The notes beneath the pieces were generated by a model, which ran no database searches, was not told where the DNA came from, and saw nothing but the letters and a program-made list of their open reading frames with translations. Source: Desulfobacterales bacterium C00003060 (GTDB lineage: Bacteria > Desulfobacterota > Desulfobacteria > Desulfobacterales > C00003060). Taken from it: DNA of 13,537 bases. Location of the stretch: NCBI GenBank assembly GCA_001751085.1, contig MAXP01000340.1, forward strand, positions 1 to 13,537, given 5' to 3'. The translations under genes and the position numbers were made by a program. Below, piece by piece: positions 1 through 7,737 of this stretch. Each line of letters starts with the position of its first letter. Position 1 is the stretch's first letter.

Positions 1-39
1 TTCAATTCGATAATACACGCTTTTTCGAAAAAAGTGTAA
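1..39 (+). CDS. secE: C-terminal tail of probable SecE (partial)
   Basis: Frame 1 is open from the window edge to a TAA at 37-39 and reads FNSIIHAFSKKV. SecE, the small essential subunit of the SecYEG translocon, normally precedes nusG. Its end is a membrane helix followed by a short amphipathic or basic tail, and this fragment fits that. The 54-base gap to nusG also fits a secE-nusG pair. Twelve residues are too few to identify a family by sequence, so the call rests on position and general character. Frame 3 is also open here and runs into nusG out of frame, so a different upstream gene end cannot be excluded. Confidence 0.4.
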   Translation, partial: FNSIIHAFSKKV

Positions 40-93
40 ACTGGTCAATGAAGGATGCCGAATCTATGTGTGGTTTTTTGAGGAGAACCGACC

Positions 94-624
94 ATGGCTT
101 TAGAATGGTATGTGGTTCACACTTACTCCGGGTATGAAAACAAGGTTAAGATTGCTTTAGAGGAACGGATAGCCTCGACTGGTAACTCTGAGAAGTTTGG
201 CGAGATCCTGATTCCCACTGAACAGGTCGTCGAACTGGTACAGGGGAAAAGAAAAACCTCATCGAGAAAATTTTACCCCGGTTATATCCTAGTGCAAATG
301 GAGTTGTCGGATGAGGCTTGGCATTTAGTACAGGACACCCCAAAGGTGACAGGGTTCCTGGGTGGTGAGGATTCTCCTTCCTCTCTCACCGATGAGGAAG
401 CCGAGATAATCATTGGCCAAGTGGAAGCTGGAAAGCTCAAACCTCAACCAAAGTATTTGTTTGAACCGGGGGATGAGGTTCGAGTAGTCGATGGTCCCTT
501 TACAAACTTTTCCGGGACTGTGGAAGATGTGAAACCAGATAAAGGAAAGCTCCGGGTTATGGTGAGCATTTTTGGACGGGCCACACCTGTGGAACTCGAA
601 TTTGTTCAGGTAGCAAAGATATGA
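94..624 (+). CDS. nusG: Transcription elongation/antitermination factor NusG
   Basis: This 176-residue protein is close to the usual size of about 180. The N-terminal NGN domain opens with [15 protein letters not shown], the classic NusG signature, and carries [10 protein letters not shown] near residue 70. This domain binds the beta' clamp helices and suppresses pausing. The C-terminal KOW domain starts near residue 123 ([14 protein letters not shown]) and ends in EFVQVAKI. In the family it binds Rho or ribosomal protein S10 (NusE), linking transcription to termination or translation. The ATG start has AGGAG at 81-85 with 8 bases of spacing. The gene sits, as in most bacteria, between secE and rplK, upstream of the polymerase genes whose products it binds. 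No insertion or truncation is visible. Confidence 0.98.
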   Translation: MALEWYVVHTYSGYENKVKIALEERIASTGNSEKFGEILIPTEQVVELVQGKRKTSSRKFYPGYILVQMELSDEAWHLVQDTPKVTGFLGGEDSPSSLTDEEAEIIIGQVEAGKLKPQPKYLFEPGDEVRVVDGPFTNFSGTVEDVKPDKGKLRVMVSIFGRATPVELEFVQVAKI

Positions 625-638
625 CCGAACCGGAACGA

Positions 639-679
639 TTGCTCCGTTGTTTTCCGCTTGTGGTGGATGAGCGGAGTGA
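639..679 (+). promoter_or_regulatory. Hairpin in nusG-rplK spacer, candidate L1-type leader
   Basis: Bases 639-646 (TTGCTCCG) can pair with 672-679 (CGGAGTGA) over 8 bp including two G-U pairs, enclosing a purine-rich GGTGGATGA segment. A competing hairpin, CCGCT 654-658 with AGCGG 670-674, uses some of the same bases. In E. coli and others L1 represses its own operon by binding the leader just upstream of rplK, which mimics the 23S L1 site. The position is right for that. I cannot show that the L1 consensus is met, so the regulatory role is inferred. Confidence 0.3.
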
Positions 680-696
680 ACCAAGTTTGGTTTTTT
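679..696 (+). terminator. Weak terminator-like hairpin between nusG and rplK
   Basis: AACCA (679-683) and TGGTT (688-692) form a 5-bp stem with an AGTT loop, running directly into TTTTTT at 691-696. The stem is short and AT-rich, so complete termination is unlikely. Partial termination or pausing before rplK is possible. Its first base overlaps the longer hairpin at 639-679, so the two structures touch. Confidence 0.25.
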
Positions 697-730
697 GTGC
701 AATTGCGGAACACTGAGAGGAGTCAACGGT

Positions 731-1153
731 ATGGCTAAGAAGATTATAGGTTCAATTAAACTGCAGGTTCCAGCGGGGCAAGCCAATCCTTCCCCCCCTA
801 TCGGGCCGGCTCTGGGCCAGCAAGGAGTCAATATCATGGAGTTTTGTAAGGCCTTCAATGCCAAAACGGCCGGCCAGGAAGGGATGATTATACCTGTGGT
901 CATCACAGTCTATCATGATCGTTCTTTTTCATTTATTACCAAGACTCCCCCTGCTGCGGTTCTGCTTAAGAAAGCAGCCAAGATTGCCAAGGGCTCCGGG
1001 GACCCTAAGCGCGAAAAGGTTGGACAGGTCAAACGAGGCCAGATTGAGGAGATTGCCAAGATGAAGATGGTTGATCTGAACGCCTATGATTTAGAAGCCG
1101 CTTGCAGCATAATAGAGGGGACTGCCCGCAGCATGGGTGTCGAAGTGGTTTGA
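731..1153 (+). CDS. rplK: 50S ribosomal protein L11
   Basis: This 140-residue protein is one or two short of the usual 141-142. L11 binds the 23S GTPase-associated region and contacts EF-G, and in many bacteria it is needed for RelA activation. The N-terminal domain shows lysines at the start (MAKKI) and the proline-rich switch segment [15 protein letters not shown] at about residues 21-35. The C-terminal rRNA-binding domain carries [18 protein letters not shown] and ends in [11 protein letters not shown]. The start is ATG at 731, with AGGAG at 718-722 and 8 bases of spacing. A longer in-frame opening from 695 adds residues absent from the family and is rejected. A run of seven C occurs at about 793-799 without breaking the frame. 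Confidence 0.98.
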   Translation: MAKKIIGSIKLQVPAGQANPSPPIGPALGQQGVNIMEFCKAFNAKTAGQEGMIIPVVITVYHDRSFSFITKTPPAAVLLKKAAKIAKGSGDPKREKVGQVKRGQIEEIAKMKMVDLNAYDLEAACSIIEGTARSMGVEVV

Positions 1154-1290
1154 TCGCAGACAGCGGACTCTTGGTTTTTCATCCAGCATCCGGTGTCAGT
1201 CTGTCAATGTCGAAATCATTTCCGTGAAAAAAATATAGTCAGTCATTCCAAGGAGATTTTCTTGAAATCTGCGTGAGGAGTCACGAGAAC

Positions 1291-1995
1291 ATGGCAAAAC
1301 GAGGAAAAAACTATGTGGCAGCCAGAAAGAAGATAGATCCTCAAGAAGGATACGATTTCTCAGAGGGCTTGAGGTTGGCCCTGGATATATCTTATGCAAA
1401 GCTCGATGAGACCGTGGATGTTGCAGTACGCTTGGGAGTTGATCCGAGGCATGCGGACCAGATGATAAGGGGTTCGGTAGTACTGCCAAGTGGGACAGGT
1501 AAGGATGTCAAGGTGCTGGTGTTCGCAAAAGGGGAGAAGGAAAAAGAAGCAGAAGATGCCGGCGCAGATTTTGTCGGAAATGATGACCTCATCGAAAAGA
1601 TCAAGGGTGGGTGGTTAGGGTTTGACAAAGCTGTGGCAACGCCGGATACAATGAGCACGGTTGGGCGCATCGGTAAGATCCTGGGCCCCAGAGGGCTGAT
1701 GCCAAATGCAAAACTTGGGACTGTTACCTTTGATGTGGCGCGCGCTGTCAGGGAATTGAAGGCGGGCAAGATTGATTTTAGAGTAGAGCGTGCAGGAATT
1801 GTTCATGCGTCTATGGGGAAAGTCTCCTTTGGGGTGGACAGGCTTCTGGAAAACGTTGCTTCGTTTTTCACGACCATTATCCGTCTCAAACCTGCCAGCA
1901 GCAAGGGGACCTATGTGAGGAGTATAGCCATTTCAACAACCATGGGTCCGGGGATAAAGATTGATCCTGTGTATGTAAAGAGTGTTTTGAGATAA
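1291..1995 (+). CDS. rplA: 50S ribosomal protein L1
   Basis: This 234-residue protein matches the usual length. L1 binds helices 76-78 of 23S rRNA, forms the mobile L1 stalk that moves E-site tRNA, and commonly represses its own operon. The family signature [14 protein letters not shown] lies at about residues 132-145, and [13 protein letters not shown] closes the C-terminal part of domain I. The start is ATG at 1291 (MAKRGKNY), with GAGGAG at 1275-1280. An in-frame extension from 1273 is not supported. The 137-base gap after rplK is longer than the few bases seen in E. coli. In it AAGGAG at 1250-1255 precedes a four-codon TTG frame (1262-1276) whose TGA overlaps the rplA ribosome binding site. 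This is probably chance. Confidence 0.98.
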   Translation: MAKRGKNYVAARKKIDPQEGYDFSEGLRLALDISYAKLDETVDVAVRLGVDPRHADQMIRGSVVLPSGTGKDVKVLVFAKGEKEKEAEDAGADFVGNDDLIEKIKGGWLGFDKAVATPDTMSTVGRIGKILGPRGLMPNAKLGTVTFDVARAVRELKAGKIDFRVERAGIVHASMGKVSFGVDRLLENVASFFTTIIRLKPASSKGTYVRSIAISTTMGPGIKIDPVYVKSVLR

Positions 1996-2025
1996 GTTCT
2001 GTCTAAAAGGAGGCGCAAGAGGCTT

Positions 2026-2559
2026 TTGAAGCGATCTGAAAAAGAAAAAATCGTTGAAGTGCTACATGAAAAGTTTTCAAGGTCCAGGGCCATGCTACTT
2101 ACGGACTTCAGGGGTCTGAACATGACCGCAACGAATGAGTTGAGGAGTCAACTCAGGGGTGCCTCGGTTGAATACCGGGTCGTGAAGAATACCCTCATTT
2201 CAAGGGCCGCTGAGGGAACGGACATGGCGCTGCTGAAGGAGTATCTCTTTGGGCCTTGTGCTGTGGCTTTAAGCTATGAAGACCCGCTGGCTCCGGCCAA
2301 GATCCTCATGAAATTCTGCGAAAACAATCCTGCCTTGGAAGTTAAGGCTGGGGTCGTAGAAGGCCGGGCTGTTGATCTTGCCGGTATCAAGAGGCTCTCC
2401 ATCCTACCCTCCCATGATGTTCTGTTAATGCAGTTCCTTTTTTTGATGAACGCTCCCAGCACCGGTTTGGTGATGGTTCTAAGCGGTGTGATGAGGAATT
2501 TTATGGGCGTTTTGGAGGCCATCAAGCGGCAAAAGGAAGGGGACCAGACGGACAACTGA
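2026..2559 (+). CDS. rplJ: 50S ribosomal protein L10
   Basis: This 177-residue protein is the base of the L7/L12 stalk. The N-terminal RNA-binding domain reads KRSEKEKIVEVL then LLTDFRGLNM and YRVVKNTLISRA, as expected for L10. The C-terminal part, from about residue 130, contains the long hydrophobic helix that in the family docks L7/L12 dimers. The start is TTG at 2026: the strong AAAGGAGG at 2006-2013 lies upstream with about 12 bases of spacing, and the protein aligns with L10 from this codon. Only 30 bases separate it from rplA. The usual L10 autoregulatory leader therefore cannot lie in front of the gene unless it overlaps rplA. The following gap to rplL is unusually long. Confidence 0.97.
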   Translation: MKRSEKEKIVEVLHEKFSRSRAMLLTDFRGLNMTATNELRSQLRGASVEYRVVKNTLISRAAEGTDMALLKEYLFGPCAVALSYEDPLAPAKILMKFCENNPALEVKAGVVEGRAVDLAGIKRLSILPSHDVLLMQFLFLMNAPSTGLVMVLSGVMRNFMGVLEAIKRQKEGDQTDN

Positions 2560-2606
2560 ACGTCTCGGAATTGTAACTTCTTAATAACTCAGGGTAAGAT
2601 GTCTGG

Positions 2607-2649
2607 ATTCCGGCTCCCCGATCGGGTCGAGGACAAGCTTTGCCGGAAT
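2607..2649. repeat. REP-like inverted repeat
   Basis: ATTCCGGC (2607-2614) is the exact reverse complement of GCCGGAAT (2642-2649). Between the arms lies the 10-base palindrome CCCGATCGGG (2617-2626). Elements built on GGATTCCGG...CCGGAAT are common dispersed intergenic palindromes in sulfate-reducing and related genomes, as I remember them. Only one copy is in this window, so its repeat status is inferred. Confidence 0.45.
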
Positions 2650-2770
2650 TTCTACAACCTGTTGAGATTATAGAGCTTTATTAGCTTGGCTATCATCCCT
2701 TTATTCCAATTGTGAGTAAAGCGAACTATACCTCGGAAGGTTATAAATGGCGTTTTTTTCGGTGAGCAAT

Positions 2771-2845
2771 GAGCATCAAGAGCAATGCGCGAAGGCGCGG
2801 AATAGCAGGCTATTGCAAGCCTGAGCAACGCAGCTATTGATGTTC
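2771..2845. other. Three-arm structured element in rplJ-rplL spacer
   Basis: An outer 9-bp stem joins GAGCATCAA (2771-2779) to TTGATGTTC (2837-2845) with one G-U pair. Inside it are two hairpins: GCGC-GAAG-GCGC (2787-2798) and CAGGCT-ATTGCA-AGCCTG (2806-2823). An octamer GAGCAAYG appears three times, at 2764-2771, 2780-2787 and 2823-2830. The shape resembles a small structured RNA or a palindromic mobile repeat. No tRNA T-loop is present. Function is unknown. Confidence 0.45.
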
Positions 2846-2894
2846 AGGGCCAGCGACAAAGCGGAATTTGTGGCCTTTCGAGGCATAGTAAGAA

Positions 2895-2957
2895 GCGGCA
2901 CAAGACACAAGGGCTAAGGCTCGAAGCAGGATGTTTTTCCGTGTCCGCCTTAGGCCC
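2895..2957 (+). promoter_or_regulatory. Pair of mutually exclusive hairpins upstream of rplL
   Basis: Hairpin A pairs GGGCTAAGGC (2911-2920) with GCCTTAGGCCC (2947-2957), 10 bp with one bulged G. Hairpin B pairs GCGGCAC (2895-2901) with GTGTCCGC (2941-2948), 7 bp with one bulge. They share bases 2947-2948 and B encloses the left arm of A, so both cannot form fully. Such an arrangement is seen in leaders that switch between two states. No ligand or protein can be named, and chance pairing remains possible. Confidence 0.3.
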
Positions 2958-3037
2958 CGGGTTTTACGTTGGTTGTTTGTAACCCATTGCTCCAGTAGTC
3001 TATGACTCTAATACTCCCTCCGTGCCGGGGGCCAATT

Positions 3038-3050
3038 GGGGCGAAGCCCC
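3038..3050 (+). other. Compact GC hairpin 35 bases upstream of rplL
   Basis: GGGGC-GAA-GCCCC is a perfect 5-bp stem with a GAA loop. Its core GCGAAGC is a known, unusually stable mini-hairpin in DNA. It ends 35 bases before the rplL ATG and is not followed by a T-run (TAAGTTTATT follows), so it is not a typical terminator. It could stabilise the 5' end of a processed rplL transcript; that is inference. Confidence 0.5.
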
Positions 3051-3085
3051 TAAGTTTATTAACGAGGACGAGGAGGATACACAGA

Positions 3086-3466
3086 ATGGCTAATGTCACG
3101 AAAGAGGATGTCATTGAATTCATTTCCAGCATGTCAGTACTCGAGCTTTCCGAATTGGTGAAGGAAATGGAAGAAAAATTCGGCGTATCAGCAGCTCCGG
3201 TTGCCATGGCTGCCGGGCCTGGCGCACAGGCCCCAGTGGTCGAGGCTGAGGAGAAGAACGAGTTTGATGTTATTCTTAGTGAAATAGGGGACAAGAAGAT
3301 TCAGGTGATCAAAACGATCAGGGCGCTTACTGGTCTGGGTTTAAAGGAGGCCAAGGCTCTGGTGGATGAGGCTCCCAAGCCGGTGAAAGAAGGGGTGTCA
3401 AAAGAGGAAGTGGAAGATATCAAGAAACAGCTTGAAGAGGTAGGTGCAACCGTTGAGGTCAAATAG
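3086..3466 (+). CDS. rplL: 50S ribosomal protein L7/L12
   Basis: This 126-residue acidic protein, present in several copies per ribosome, forms the flexible stalk that recruits and activates the translational GTPases. The N-terminal dimerisation domain (about 1-34, [20 protein letters not shown]) binds L10. It is followed by an Ala/Gly/Pro-rich hinge at about 35-57. The globular C-terminal domain starts near residue 59 ([21 protein letters not shown]) and has the conserved [21 protein letters not shown]. The start is ATG at 3086, with AGGAGG at 3071-3076 and 9 bases of spacing. In-frame codons from 3002 encode unrelated residues and are rejected. The distance from rplJ (526 bases) is unusual and suggests separate control or processing. 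Confidence 0.98.
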   Translation: MANVTKEDVIEFISSMSVLELSELVKEMEEKFGVSAAPVAMAAGPGAQAPVVEAEEKNEFDVILSEIGDKKIQVIKTIRALTGLGLKEAKALVDEAPKPVKEGVSKEEVEDIKKQLEEVGATVEVK

Positions 3467-3493
3467 TCGCGCAATCGGAAAGGGCGGGGCGTA

Positions 3494-3525
3494 AAGAGCA
3501 TAGAGCAGGAAAACGGTATGCTCTT
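3494..3525 (+). promoter_or_regulatory. Hairpin between rplL and rpoB
   Basis: AAGAGCATA (3494-3502) and TATGCTCTT (3517-3525) form a perfect 9-bp stem with a 14-base loop. It lies in the 92-base gap between rplL and rpoB and lacks a T-run on its 3' side. In E. coli this spacer holds an attenuator and an RNase III site that reduce rpoBC expression relative to the ribosomal proteins. A processing site with the same job is the natural reading here, by position only. Confidence 0.5.
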
Positions 3526-3558
3526 CATCATATAACGAATAGCCGACACGGAGATCTT

Positions 3559-6500
3559 ATGCCCAACAGATTCTTTGCAGGCAAACAGATAAGAAGAAGC
3601 TTTGGAAAGATCCCTAAAGTAATTGCGTTTCCCAATCTGGTGGAGATGCAAAAGGAATCCTATGCCCGATTTTTGCAAAAGGATGTTCCTCCGGAGAAGA
3701 GAAAAGACGAAGGTATTCAGGGTGCTTTTAAGAGTGTTTTTCCCATAAAGGATTTTATGAATACTGCGTTTCTGGAGTTTGTTTCTTACGGCTTCGGAGA
3801 CGTCAAGTATAGTGAGAGCGAGTGTATTGACAAAGGGATGACCTACGAGATCCCGATGCGTATTACGGTCCGGCTGGTGGTTTACGAGGTGGACAAAGAG
3901 ACCGAAGTCCGGAATATTCGGGACATTAAGGAACAGGAGGTCTACTTTGGCACGATTCCGCTTATGACCAAAAGGGCTACATTCATCATCAACGGCACTG
4001 AGCGGGTTGTCGTAAGTCAACTTCACAGGTCACCCGGGGTGTTTTTTGACCATGACAAGGGCAAGACGCATTCGAGTGGCAAAGTGCTTTATTCGGCGAG
4101 GATTATACCGGTACGGGGGGCATGGATCGATTTGGAAATCGATCCTAAGGATATAGTGTATGTTCGGATCGATCGTCGCCGCAAATTTGCCGCCACTTTA
4201 CTTCTAAAGGCCTTTGGGTATTCAGGCGAGGAGATTCTGTCCAGGTTCTACGCCACAGAAAGGATACACATAGCGGCGGACGAGGGGGCAGGGCTGTACA
4301 AAACGGTTGACAAGGATCTTCTATGCGGGCAGAGGGTGTCAAGAACGGTAAAGCACCCGCAGACCGGTGAGATAATAGTCAAGAAAGGTGCCCAATACTC
4401 GAAAGGGACTGTCAAAGAGCTCTTGGACGCACAAGTAGAACGTGTGCCTATTGAGTTTGAAGATATCCAAAACAAGATCCTGGCTCGCACCTTAATAGAT
4501 CCAGGTAGTGGGGATGTCGTAGCCACCTATAATGAGGTGATTGATGAAAAGGTCTTTGAGAATATCCTGGCTGCCCGGATATCTTCTTTTGACGTACTCT
4601 TTATAGATAACATCACGACCAGTGATTCAATAAGCAAAACCCTTGTCCTTGACAAGGTGGAAACGCAGGAGGACGCGCTGCTGGAGATCTATCGCAGGCT
4701 CCGGCCGAGTAACCCGCCGACGATAGAGGTGGCCCAGGACCTTTGTCATCAGCTCTTTTTTAGCCCGTCTCATTATGACCTTTCGGAAGTAGGGCGTCTA
4801 AAAACGAATATTCGGTTGGGTTTGAGCGAGGACGAGGTGCCCCTGGATATGCGCACGCTCCGCAAAGAGGATATACTGATTACCACCAAGATCCTGGTCG
4901 AGTTAAAAGACAGCCAGGGCACGGTTGATGATATCGATCATTTGGGTAACCGGCGGGTGCGGGCTGCGGGTGAACTCTTGGAGAACCAATACCGTATTGG
5001 GCTGGTGAGGATGGAACGCGCTATCAAGGAACGCATGAGTCTTCAGGAAATTGAAGCATTGATGCCCCATGACCTGATCAATTCCAAGCCGGCTTCTGCA
5101 GTCATCAAAGAGTTCTTCGGTGCCAGCCAGCTCTCTCAATTCATGGACCAAACCAACCCGCTTTCCGAAATCACCCATAAACGGCGGTTAAGCGCCTTGG
5201 GTCCAGGCGGACTTACACGGGAACGTGCAGGCTTTGAGGTGCGGGACGTCCATCCAACACACTATGGACGTATCTGTCCTATTGAGACCCCGGAGGGGCC
5301 TAATATTGGATTGATTGTATCGTTGAGCACCTTTGCCCGAGTGAATAGACATGGCTTTGTTGAGACGCCTTACCGGGTAGTTGAGAACGGCCAGGTCACA
5401 GGCCAAGTCAAGTATCTGAGTGCCTTGGATGAAGGGGAGCATGGCATTGCTCAAGCCAATGCGCCGTTGGACCCCAAGGGCCAATTTGTTAATCCCATGG
5501 TCTCAGCGCGCGTTGCCGGCGAATTTTTGATGGTCAAGCGGGAAGAAGTTGAATTAATGGACGTCTCCCCTGATCAGTTGGTGAGCGTTTCGGCGTCACT
5601 GATTCCGTTTTTGGAAAATGACGATGCCAACAGGGCTCTCATGGGTTCCAATATGCAGCGCCAGGCCGTACCCCTTCTTGAGAGCACCGCTCCAGTAGTC
5701 GCCACGGGCATTGAAGGCTTGGTGGCTAGAGATTCAGGGGTTACCGTTGTGGCTGAGTGTGACGGCGAAGTAGTAAGTGTGGATGCAAAGCGCATAGTGG
5801 TTAAGCACAGAGGAAACGGTGATGGCTCTGGCCCTCATACGCTTCAGTCGGACCACCCTTCCAAGGGTAGTCCGGTAACCATTTATAATCTCACTAAATT
5901 TTCTCGTTCCAACCAAAACACCTGTTTCAATCATCGGCCTACTGTCAACAAGGGTGACTTTGTCAGAGAAGGGGATGTGATTGCAGATGGCCCAGCAACA
6001 AAAAACGGAGAGCTTGCATTAGGCAAGAATGTGATGGTCGCCTTTATGCCCTGGGGGGGGTATAACTTTGAGGACTCTATTTTGGTGAGCGAGCGTCTTG
6101 TACGAGAAGGGATTTTCACATCTGTTCATATTGAGCAATTCGAGACAGTGTCCCGTGATACTAAACTGGGCAAAGAGGAAATTACGCGGGACATACCGAA
6201 TGTGGGAGAGGAGGCATTAAAGAATCTGGACGAAAGCGGCATTATTAGGCTTGGGGCTGAAGTCAAACCAGGAGACATCCTGGTTGGCAAAGTTACACCC
6301 AAGGGTGAGACTCAGCTAGCCCCCGAGGAGAAGCTGCTCAGGGCTATTTTTGGAGAGAAAGCAGGGGATGTGAAAGATACTTCTCTTCGAGTTCCGCCTG
6401 GTGTAAGCGGTGTTGTAATTGATGCTAAGATCTTTTCCAGAAAAGGTGTGGAAAAGGATGCGCGTACGCTGACGATTGAAAAGCAGGAGATTAAGGCCCT

Positions 6501-7722
6501 GGAAAGAAATCGAGATGATGAACTTGCCGTCATTGAGGAAGTTGCCAGGGAAAATCTCTCTGGACTTCTGGTGGACCAAACCGCTGCGGCGTCTTTGAAG
6601 AAAGGAAAGGTTCAACTAATCAAGGAGGGCGACCGTGTTTCCGCTGAGGTTCTATCAGAGGTTCCCTTGTTTCAGATAGCCGATTTGGAGCTGAGGGATA
6701 CCGCTGCGGCTGCCAAGATGAGTGAAATGCTGGAATGGTGTCGGGAGCAGTGCGATCATGTGAATAAACGTTTTGAGGATCAGGTGGCTCGATACCAATG
6801 GGGCGATGATCTCATGCCCGGGATCATCAAGATAGTAAAGGTCTATGTGGCCATGAAACGAAGGCTTTCTGTGGGCGACAAGATGGCAGGGCGACATGGC
6901 AACAAGGGAGTGGTCTCATGTACCTTGCCTCAGGAGGACATGCCCTATTTTGCAGATGGAACGCCGGTAGATATGGTATTGAATCCCTTGGGCGTTCCAT
7001 CTCGTATGAATGTTGGACAGATCCTGGAAACTCATTTAGGTTTGGCAGCAAAAGGGCTGGGGGACCAAATCAATGAACTGATCCGTTCCGAGAATGACAG
7101 GGCTTTGAGGGACAAACTGAAATCGGTTTTTCCGTCGAATACGCATAGGAAAACAATCGAGGCGTTGAACGAGGATGAGCTTGAAAATCTTGCTGAGCAT
7201 TACCGGGAGGGGGTCCATATGATTACCCCGGTCTTTGACGGAGCCGAGGAGGCTGAGATCAAGGATCTGCTATCTGAAGCCGGCTATTCTGCAAATGGCC
7301 AGGTCAGACTTTACGACGGGCGAACTGGAGAACCCTTTGCCTCCAATGTTACGGTTGGTATCATGTACATGTTAAAGCTTCACCATCTGGTGGACGATAA
7401 GATCCACGCCCGTTCCATTGGGCCTTATTCGTTAGTAACTCAACAGCCCCTCGGAGGAAAGGCCCAGTTTGGTGGACAGCGGCTTGGTGAGATGGAAGTT
7501 TGGGCCACAGAGGCCTATGGCGCGGCTTATGCCCTCCAGGAGTTCTTGACAGTCAAGTCAGATGACATGGCCGGTAGGACGCGCATGTACGAAAAAATCG
7601 TAAGGGGGGAAAACGTGCTTGAGGCCGGGCTTCCTGAATCGTTCAACGTGCTGGTTAAGGAATTGCAGGCTTTGGGTTTGGATATCGAGCTTTTGGAGAA
7701 AAAAAAGGGCGGGGGATCGTAG
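3559..7722 (+). CDS. rpoB: DNA-directed RNA polymerase subunit beta
   Basis: This 1387-residue beta subunit (E. coli 1342) forms half of the polymerase cleft. The rifampicin-binding region [20 protein letters not shown] begins at S523, with D530, H540 and S545 equivalent to E. coli D516, H526 and S531. These are the residues of susceptible enzymes. [12 protein letters not shown] places acidic E838 and D839 near the active site, and [13 protein letters not shown] gives catalytic-centre lysines K1108 and K1116. Lineage insertions equivalent to SI1 (about 235-365) and SI2 (about 980-1080) are present, as in Proteobacteria. A glycine/serine/histidine-rich stretch near 754-775 makes the protein longer than E. 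coli just before [15 protein letters not shown]. The start is ATG, with GGAG at 3550-3553 and 5 bases of spacing. A run of eight G at about 6053-6060 does not disturb the frame. Confidence 0.99.
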   Translation: MPNRFFAGKQIRRSFGKIPKVIAFPNLVEMQKESYARFLQKDVPPEKRKDEGIQGAFKSVFPIKDFMNTAFLEFVSYGFGDVKYSESECIDKGMTYEIPMRITVRLVVYEVDKETEVRNIRDIKEQEVYFGTIPLMTKRATFIINGTERVVVSQLHRSPGVFFDHDKGKTHSSGKVLYSARIIPVRGAWIDLEIDPKDIVYVRIDRRRKFAATLLLKAFGYSGEEILSRFYATERIHIAADEGAGLYKTVDKDLLCGQRVSRTVKHPQTGEIIVKKGAQYSKGTVKELLDAQVERVPIEFEDIQNKILARTLIDPGSGDVVATYNEVIDEKVFENILAARISSFDVLFIDNITTSDSISKTLVLDKVETQEDALLEIYRRLRPSNPPTIEVAQDLCHQLFFSPSHYDLSEVGRLKTNIRLGLSEDEVPLDMRTLRKEDILITTKILVELKDSQGTVDDIDHLGNRRVRAAGELLENQYRIGLVRMERAIKERMSLQEIEALMPHDLINSKPASAVIKEFFGASQLSQFMDQTNPLSEITHKRRLSALGPGGLTRERAGFEVRDVHPTHYGRICPIETPEGPNIGLIVSLSTFARVNRHGFVETPYRVVENGQVTGQVKYLSALDEGEHGIAQANAPLDPKGQFVNPMVSARVAGEFLMVKREEVELMDVSPDQLVSVSASLIPFLENDDANRALMGSNMQRQAVPLLESTAPVVATGIEGLVARDSGVTVVAECDGEVVSVDAKRIVVKHRGNGDGSGPHTLQSDHPSKGSPVTIYNLTKFSRSNQNTCFNHRPTVNKGDFVREGDVIADGPATKNGELALGKNVMVAFMPWGGYNFEDSILVSERLVREGIFTSVHIEQFETVSRDTKLGKEEITRDIPNVGEEALKNLDESGIIRLGAEVKPGDILVGKVTPKGETQLAPEEKLLRAIFGEKAGDVKDTSLRVPPGVSGVVIDAKIFSRKGVEKDARTLTIEKQEIKALERNRDDELAVIEEVARENLSGLLVDQTAAASLKKGKVQLIKEGDRVSAEVLSEVPLFQIADLELRDTAAAAKMSEMLEWCREQCDHVNKRFEDQVARYQWGDDLMPGIIKIVKVYVAMKRRLSVGDKMAGRHGNKGVVSCTLPQEDMPYFADGTPVDMVLNPLGVPSRMNVGQILETHLGLAAKGLGDQINELIRSENDRALRDKLKSVFPSNTHRKTIEALNEDELENLAEHYREGVHMITPVFDGAEEAEIKDLLSEAGYSANGQVRLYDGRTGEPFASNVTVGIMYMLKLHHLVDDKIHARSIGPYSLVTQQPLGGKAQFGGQRLGEMEVWATEAYGAAYALQEFLTVKSDDMAGRTRMYEKIVRGENVLEAGLPESFNVLVKELQALGLDIELLEKKKGGGS

Positions 7723-7737
7723 AAAAAGGAGTATGCC

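Larger units (their letters stand above)
2560..3085. other. 526-base gene-free spacer between rplJ and rplL
   Basis: No convincing gene lies here; short frames lack ribosome binding sites and family character. The spacer holds, in order: a REP-like inverted repeat (2607-2649), a small hairpin 2727-2745 (TATACCT/AGGTTATA, one bulge) followed by seven T at 2753-2759, a three-arm element (2771-2845), a bulged hairpin 2848-2875 (GGCC/GGCC and ACAAA/TTTGT), competing hairpins (2895-2957), and a compact GC hairpin (3038-3050). I found no good sigma70-type promoter. Spacers between rplJ and rplL are usually a few dozen bases. This one could carry regulation of the L10:L7/L12 ratio, or be a place where repeats have accumulated. 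Confidence 0.8.

Noticed and set aside
17..37. AT-rich inverted repeat (ACGCTTTTT / AAAAAGTGT) at the window start
   Set aside because: It overlaps the end of the probable secE frame and has no T-run after the stem on the + strand; likely coding coincidence.
1262..1276. Four-codon TTG frame with its own AAGGAG before rplA, ending in the rplA ribosome binding site
   Set aside because: Too short to support as a gene; could be a coupling leader but chance is more likely.
2771..2845. tRNA gene suggested by cloverleaf-like shape and 75-base length
   Set aside because: No T-loop (TTCGA-type) sequence, no proper anticodon arm and an oversized outer stem.
2989..3012. Possible promoter for rplL (TTGCTC with TCTAAT)
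   Set aside because: The spacing is only 14 bases and no other pair in the spacer has both good hexamers and correct spacing.
3002..3085. In-frame N-terminal extension of rplL
   Set aside because: The added residues are not part of the L7/L12 family, and AGGAGG sits correctly for the ATG at 3086.
3301..4026. Minus-strand frame of 241 codons
   Set aside because: It spans the ends of rplL and rpoB on the opposite strand; both those genes are certain, and the frame shows no domain.
6053..6060. Run of eight G in rpoB (also seven C in rplK and seven G in rpoC) as a possible frameshift or phase-variable tract
   Set aside because: All frames continue intact with conserved residues on both sides, and essential genes are unlikely phase-variation targets.
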